Position numbers and translations under genes: made by a program. Shown one piece after another: positions 5,990-8,437 of a stretch of DNA of 8,437 nt (position 1 is the stretch's first letter; every line of letters starts with the position of its first letter). The notes beneath the pieces are model-generated. The model was not told the origin of the DNA. It saw only the letters and a list, made by a program, of their open reading frames with translations, and searched no databases. Where the stretch lies: the NCBI GenBank assembly GCA_903834645.1, contig CAILKA010000159.1, forward strand, positions 1 to 8,437, given 5' to 3'. Source of the DNA: an uncultured beta proteobacterium. Lineage in GTDB: Bacteria > Pseudomonadota > Gammaproteobacteria > Burkholderiales > Burkholderiaceae_C.

Positions 5990-7195
5990 GTGTTCGCAGG
6001 ACGGCGCCTGGCCTGGGGTGGCCTCGTCGCCGTGGTCACGGTGGCGCACCTGTGGGTGGGCAGCTACGTCGCCCGCTCGATGCATCTGGCCGCCGCCGAC
6101 AGCGCCCCGGGCATCCATCGCATCGAGCTGAGCTTCGAGAGCGAACTGCAGCAGACCGAGCCGCCAGAGCCCGTGGCGCGCAAGACCCTGGCCCCGCCTG
6201 CCGAGGGCAGCACGGCGGCCGTTGCACCCGCACCCGCGCCTGCCGCATCCGCGCCCGGGGCCTCGCCACCGGCTCCGCCTCCTGAGCCTGCACCGGCGCC
6301 TGCCGAGACGCGCGTGGCCGATGCCGCGGCCGACCCGGCCCCCTCCTCGACCCCCTCGACCCCCTCGGCCCCCTCCGCTGCGGTGGAGGGCTCAGCGCCC
6401 GGGGGCCTGCCAGGCACCGAGCCCGCCCCGGCCCCGACCGCCATGGCCCCGCTGCCGCCCGCGGCGTCGCCACCGGCCGGATCGCCCCCTGCGGCTGCGG
6501 CCGACGCTGCCTCCGGCAAGCCCTTCGAGTGGCCGCCTTCCACGCGCCTGAGCTACTCGCTCACCGGTGACTTCCGCGGCCCGGTGGAGGGCAGCGCACG
6601 CGTGGAGTGGCTGCGCCAGGGCGCTCGCTACCAGGTGCACCTGGACGTGGCCATCGGCCCGAGCTTTGCCCCATTGGTGCGCCGGCGCATGTCCAGCGAG
6701 GGCGAACTCACCGAGCAGGGCCTCAAGCCCACGCGCTACGAGGAGGAGACCCGCGTGCCGCTGGCGGCCACGCGCCGCAAGTCCATTGCCTTCGAAACCG
6801 ATCGCATCGTGCTGCAGGGGCCCAAGTCGGTGCCCCTCCTGGCGGGCGTGCAGGACACGGCCAGCCAGTTCGTGCAGCTCACGTGGCTCTTCACGACGCA
6901 GCCCCAGCAGCTGCGCACCGGCGGCGCCGTGGTGGTGCCGCTGGCGCTGCCGCACCGGGTAGACCGCTGGACCTACGACGTGATGGGCGAGGAGACGCTC
7001 GACACGCCCGCCGGGCGCATCCCCACCTACTGGATCAAGCCCCGGCGCGAGAACTGGAAGCCCGGCGAGCTGGCGATCGAGGCCTGGTTCGCCCCGAGCC
7101 TGCAGTACCTGCCCGTGCGCATCGTGATCCGCCAGGATGCGCAGACCTATGCCGACCTGCTGCTGCAGCGCCTGCCGCAGCAGACGGGGCCCTGA
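5990..7195 (+). CDS. DUF3108 protein with TonB-like membrane anchor and Pro/Ala-rich linker
   Basis: 401 residues, GTG start. Layout: short basic N-terminus (Arg5, Arg6); one membrane anchor (about 9-28) expected to leave the rest in the periplasm; a Pro/Ala/Ser-rich linker (about 57-176) with many AP, PP and STP units; then a beta-rich DUF3108 domain (about 178-395), including LSYSLTGDF, RRRMSSEGELTEQGLKPTRY, and the C-terminal part around DTPAGRIPTYWIKP and AWFAPSLQYLPVRIVI. Function of DUF3108 is not established. The anchor-plus-linker plan resembles TonB, but there is no TonB C-terminal domain. GTG was chosen because it is 18 nt after the DUF3429 stop, keeps the basic-then-hydrophobic start, and has only a loose GGGGG (5975-5979) upstream. 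Probably the last gene of the operon from 3872. The linker coding sequence holds a 9-nt tandem repeat, and a 19-nt repeat straddles the stop. Confidence 0.87.
   Translation: MFAGRRLAWGGLVAVVTVAHLWVGSYVARSMHLAAADSAPGIHRIELSFESELQQTEPPEPVARKTLAPPAEGSTAAVAPAPAPAASAPGASPPAPPPEPAPAPAETRVADAAADPAPSSTPSTPSAPSAAVEGSAPGGLPGTEPAPAPTAMAPLPPAASPPAGSPPAAAADAASGKPFEWPPSTRLSYSLTGDFRGPVEGSARVEWLRQGARYQVHLDVAIGPSFAPLVRRRMSSEGELTEQGLKPTRYEEETRVPLAATRRKSIAFETDRIVLQGPKSVPLLAGVQDTASQFVQLTWLFTTQPQQLRTGGAVVVPLALPHRVDRWTYDVMGEETLDTPAGRIPTYWIKPRRENWKPGELAIEAWFAPSLQYLPVRIVIRQDAQTYADLLLQRLPQQTGP
6343..6376 (+). repeat. 9-nt tandem repeat inside the DUF3108 linker
   Basis: Units of the form CCCTCGACC repeat with period 9 for about 3.5 copies (T at 6347, 6356, 6365 and 6374 mark the register), with drift in the last copies. 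They encode Ser-Thr-Pro / Ser-Ala-Pro units around residues 119-129. A period of 9 keeps frame on gain or loss, so linker length could vary between strains. Confidence 0.7.
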
Positions 7196-7217
7196 GGGCC
7201 TGCTGCTGCAGCGCCTG
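7156..7217 (+). repeat. Exact 19-nt direct repeat flanking the DUF3108 stop codon
   Basis: CCTGCTGCTGCAGCGCCTG occurs at 7156-7174, inside the gene (encoding LLLQRL), and again at 7199-7217, just after the stop (7193-7195). The copies are 43 nt apart start to start. Flanking bases differ. Each copy carries the palindrome GCTGCAGC. Between them, GGCCC-TGA-GGGCC (7188-7200) is a 5-bp hairpin with the stop codon as its loop; no T-run follows. Confidence 0.8.
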
Positions 7218-7231
7218 GGGCGCATCGCGGG

Positions 7232-7247
7232 CCGATATAGTCATCGG
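7232..7247 (+). promoter_or_regulatory. Possible -10 and overlapping dyad upstream of the enoyl-CoA hydratase
   Basis: TATAGT (7236-7241) is a fair -10 match 36 nt before the ATG. I find no good -35. It lies within the dyad CCGAT-ATAGTC-ATCGG (7232-7247), whose arms are perfect, so a repressor site over the -10 is possible. The 82-nt gap after the DUF3108 gene and this AT-richer patch support separate transcription. Inference from sequence only. Confidence 0.35.
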
Positions 7248-7277
7248 CGTCATCGACCCACCTGCCGTCTGCACGCC

Positions 7278-8066
7278 ATGACCTATCAGAACATCCTCGT
7301 CGAGACCCGCGGCGAGGGCGCCCACCGCACGGGCCTCGTCACGCTGAACCGCCCGAAGGCGCTCAATGCGCTCAACGATGCGCTGATGGACGAGCTCGGC
7401 GCGGCGCTGCTCGCCTTCGACGCCGATGACGCGATCGGCTGCATCGTCGTCGCCGGCAGCGAGCGGGCCTTTGCCGCCGGCGCCGACATCTCGGCCATGG
7501 CCAGGCTCGAGTACCGCGAGGTGGTCCTGAGCGGCTTCATCACCCGCAACTGGGAGACGATGCTGCGCGTGCGCAAGCCCGTGATTGCGGCGGTCGCGGG
7601 CTTTGCGCTCGGCGGTGGCTGCGAGCTGGCGATGATGTGCGACTTCATCATCGCCGCCGACAGCGCGAAGTTCGGGCAGCCCGAGATCAAGATCGGCATC
7701 ATCCCCGGCGCCGGCGGCACCCAGCGCCTGCCGCGCGCCGTGGGCAAGAGCAAGGCCATGGACATGGTGCTCACCGGGCGCATGATGGATGCGGCCGAGG
7801 CCGAGCGCGCCGGGCTCGTCTCGCGCATCGTGCCGGCTGACCGGCTGCTCGAGGAGGTGCTCGCGGTGGCCGAGGGCATCTGCCAGCTCGGCCTGCCGAG
7901 CATCCTCACCGCCAAGGAATGCGTGAACCGGGCCTTCGAGGGCCCGCTCACCGAAGGGATGGTCTACGAGCGCGAGGCCTTCCACCGGCTGTTTGCCACC
8001 GAGGACCAGAAGGAAGGCATGGATGCCTTCCTGGCCAAGCGCAAGCCGGACTTCCGGCACCGTTGA
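7278..8066 (+). CDS. Enoyl-CoA hydratase/isomerase (crotonase family)
   Basis: 262-residue crotonase-fold enzyme; the expected reaction is reversible hydration of trans-2-enoyl-CoA to 3-hydroxyacyl-CoA in fatty-acid or related acyl-CoA breakdown, in the cytoplasm. Seen: VTLNRPKALNALN (21-33); FAAGADI (65-71) for CoA binding and the oxyanion hole; GGGCELAMMCD with catalytic Glu116; and GQPEIKIGIIPGAGGTQRL with the second catalytic Glu136. Both glutamates of true hydratases are present, which favours hydratase over a plain isomerase. C-terminal helices end in FLAKRKPDFRHR. Length is typical of a single-domain mitochondrial-type hydratase. The ATG at 7278 is chosen by the family N-terminus; longer in-frame starts read into the DUF3108 gene. 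There is no Shine-Dalgarno. The exact acyl substrate cannot be told, and no partner beta-oxidation gene is in the window. It converges on lysS. Confidence 0.95.
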   Translation: MTYQNILVETRGEGAHRTGLVTLNRPKALNALNDALMDELGAALLAFDADDAIGCIVVAGSERAFAAGADISAMARLEYREVVLSGFITRNWETMLRVRKPVIAAVAGFALGGGCELAMMCDFIIAADSAKFGQPEIKIGIIPGAGGTQRLPRAVGKSKAMDMVLTGRMMDAAEAERAGLVSRIVPADRLLEEVLAVAEGICQLGLPSILTAKECVNRAFEGPLTEGMVYEREAFHRLFATEDQKEGMDAFLAKRKPDFRHR

Positions 8067-8092
8067 GGGGTGCGCCGCACGTCGCGCGCCGT

Positions 8093-8108
8093 GCCGGGTG
8101 CGCCCGGC
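8093..8108. terminator. GC hairpin between convergent genes, possible bidirectional terminator
   Basis: GCCGGG-TGCG-CCCGGC is a 6-bp stem with a 4-nt loop in the 46-nt gap between the hydratase stop (8066) and the lysS stop (8113). A smaller GTGC-GCC-GCAC hairpin lies at 8070-8080. Neither is followed by a T-run on either strand, so intrinsic termination would be weak. Position between convergent ends is the main support. Confidence 0.4.
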
Positions 8109-8112
8109 GGCT

Positions 8113-8437
8113 TCAGCCCTCGCGCCGCAGCGCCGGGAACAGGATCACGTCGCGGATGCTCGGGCTGTCGGTGAGCAGCATCACGAGCCGGTCGATGCCG
8201 ATGCCGCAGCCGCCCGTGGGCGGCATGCCTACCTCGAGCGCACGGATGAAGTCGGCGTCGTAGTACATCGCCTCCTCGTCGCCGGCTTCCTTGTTGCGCG
8301 CCTGCATGGCGAATCGCGCGGCCTGGTCTTCCGCATCGTTGAGCTCGGAGAAGCCGTTGGCGATCTCGCGCCCGGTCATGAAGAGCTCGAAGCGCTCGGT
8401 GATGGAGGGATCCTTGTCGGAGGCACGGGCCAGCGGC
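8113..8437 (-). CDS. lysS: Lysyl-tRNA synthetase, class II, C-terminal part (N-terminus off the right edge)
   Basis: The last 107 codons of cytoplasmic class II LysRS, which charges tRNA-Lys. The minus strand reads in from the edge as PLARASDKDPSITERFELF, then MTGREIANGFSELNDAEDQ, YYDADFIRALEVGMPPTGG, and the class II motif 3 segment GCGIGIDRLVMLLTD, whose Arg contacts ATP. It ends DVILFPALRREG with TGA at 8113-8115. FELFMTGREIANGFSELND is diagnostic of LysS. The internal ATG at 8379 is a methionine inside this motif, not the start. About 400 N-terminal residues (the OB-fold anticodon-binding domain and motifs 1-2) lie outside the window. Nothing looks broken. Confidence 0.97.
   Translation of the reverse strand, partial: PLARASDKDPSITERFELFMTGREIANGFSELNDAEDQAARFAMQARNKEAGDEEAMYYDADFIRALEVGMPPTGGCGIGIDRLVMLLTDSPSIRDVILFPALRREG

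Noticed and set aside
7137..7277. Longer start for the enoyl-CoA hydratase
   Set aside because: The added residues come from the end of the DUF3108 gene in another frame and do not look like a crotonase N-terminus.
1..8437. CRISPR array, tRNA, rRNA, riboswitch or phage/defence cassette
   Set aside because: No regularly spaced repeats, cloverleaf sequence, conserved rRNA segment or recognisable defence or phage protein was seen on either strand.

Overview
The window looks like ordinary chromosome from a GC-rich betaproteobacterium, probably order Burkholderiales. The evidence is very high G+C at third codon positions, a UbiH/COQ6-family hydroxylase near a DsbC-type isomerase, small DUF3429 and DUF3108 proteins, and the general flavour of the proteins. 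Genus cannot be read from the sequence. No mobile element, phage gene, CRISPR array, rRNA or tRNA was seen.

Left block (1-1768, minus strand): a MOSC-domain protein (896-1768) lies 13 nt upstream of ychF (882 to beyond position 1), so the two are probably one transcription unit. YchF runs off the left edge with its C-terminal TGS domain missing. A 124-nt divergent intergenic region (1769-1892) separates this block from the plus-strand genes. It holds a good sigma70-like promoter for the ubiH-family gene, placed so close to the ATG that the mRNA would be almost leaderless, with inverted and direct repeats across the promoter.

Middle block (1893-7195, plus strand): UbiH-family FAD hydroxylase, then a GntR/FCD-family regulator 22 nt later, then a 154-nt gap carrying an AT-rich operator-like dyad. 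Next come an unrecognised 316-aa protein, dsbC (start overlapping the previous stop as ATGA), a DUF3429 membrane protein (4 nt gap), and a TonB-like anchored DUF3108 protein (18 nt gap, GTG start). From 3872 on, the spacing suggests one operon with envelope-related members: DsbC in the periplasm, DUF3429 in the inner membrane, and DUF3108 anchored and reaching into the periplasm.

Right block (7278-8437): an enoyl-CoA hydratase on plus, behind its own possible promoter, converges with the 3' end of lysS on minus. A GC hairpin sits in the 46-nt gap between them.

The most interesting part is the regulator/operator/unknown-gene segment at 3031-4822. The regulator has two of its four expected FCD metal ligands substituted. 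A near-consensus FadR-type half-dyad sits just upstream of the unknown gene. That gene's last ~40 codons double as the dsbC leader and probable promoter. I see no clear case for a wholly new multi-gene system; the candidates are local and regulatory. No gene-free stretch exceeds 300 bases.
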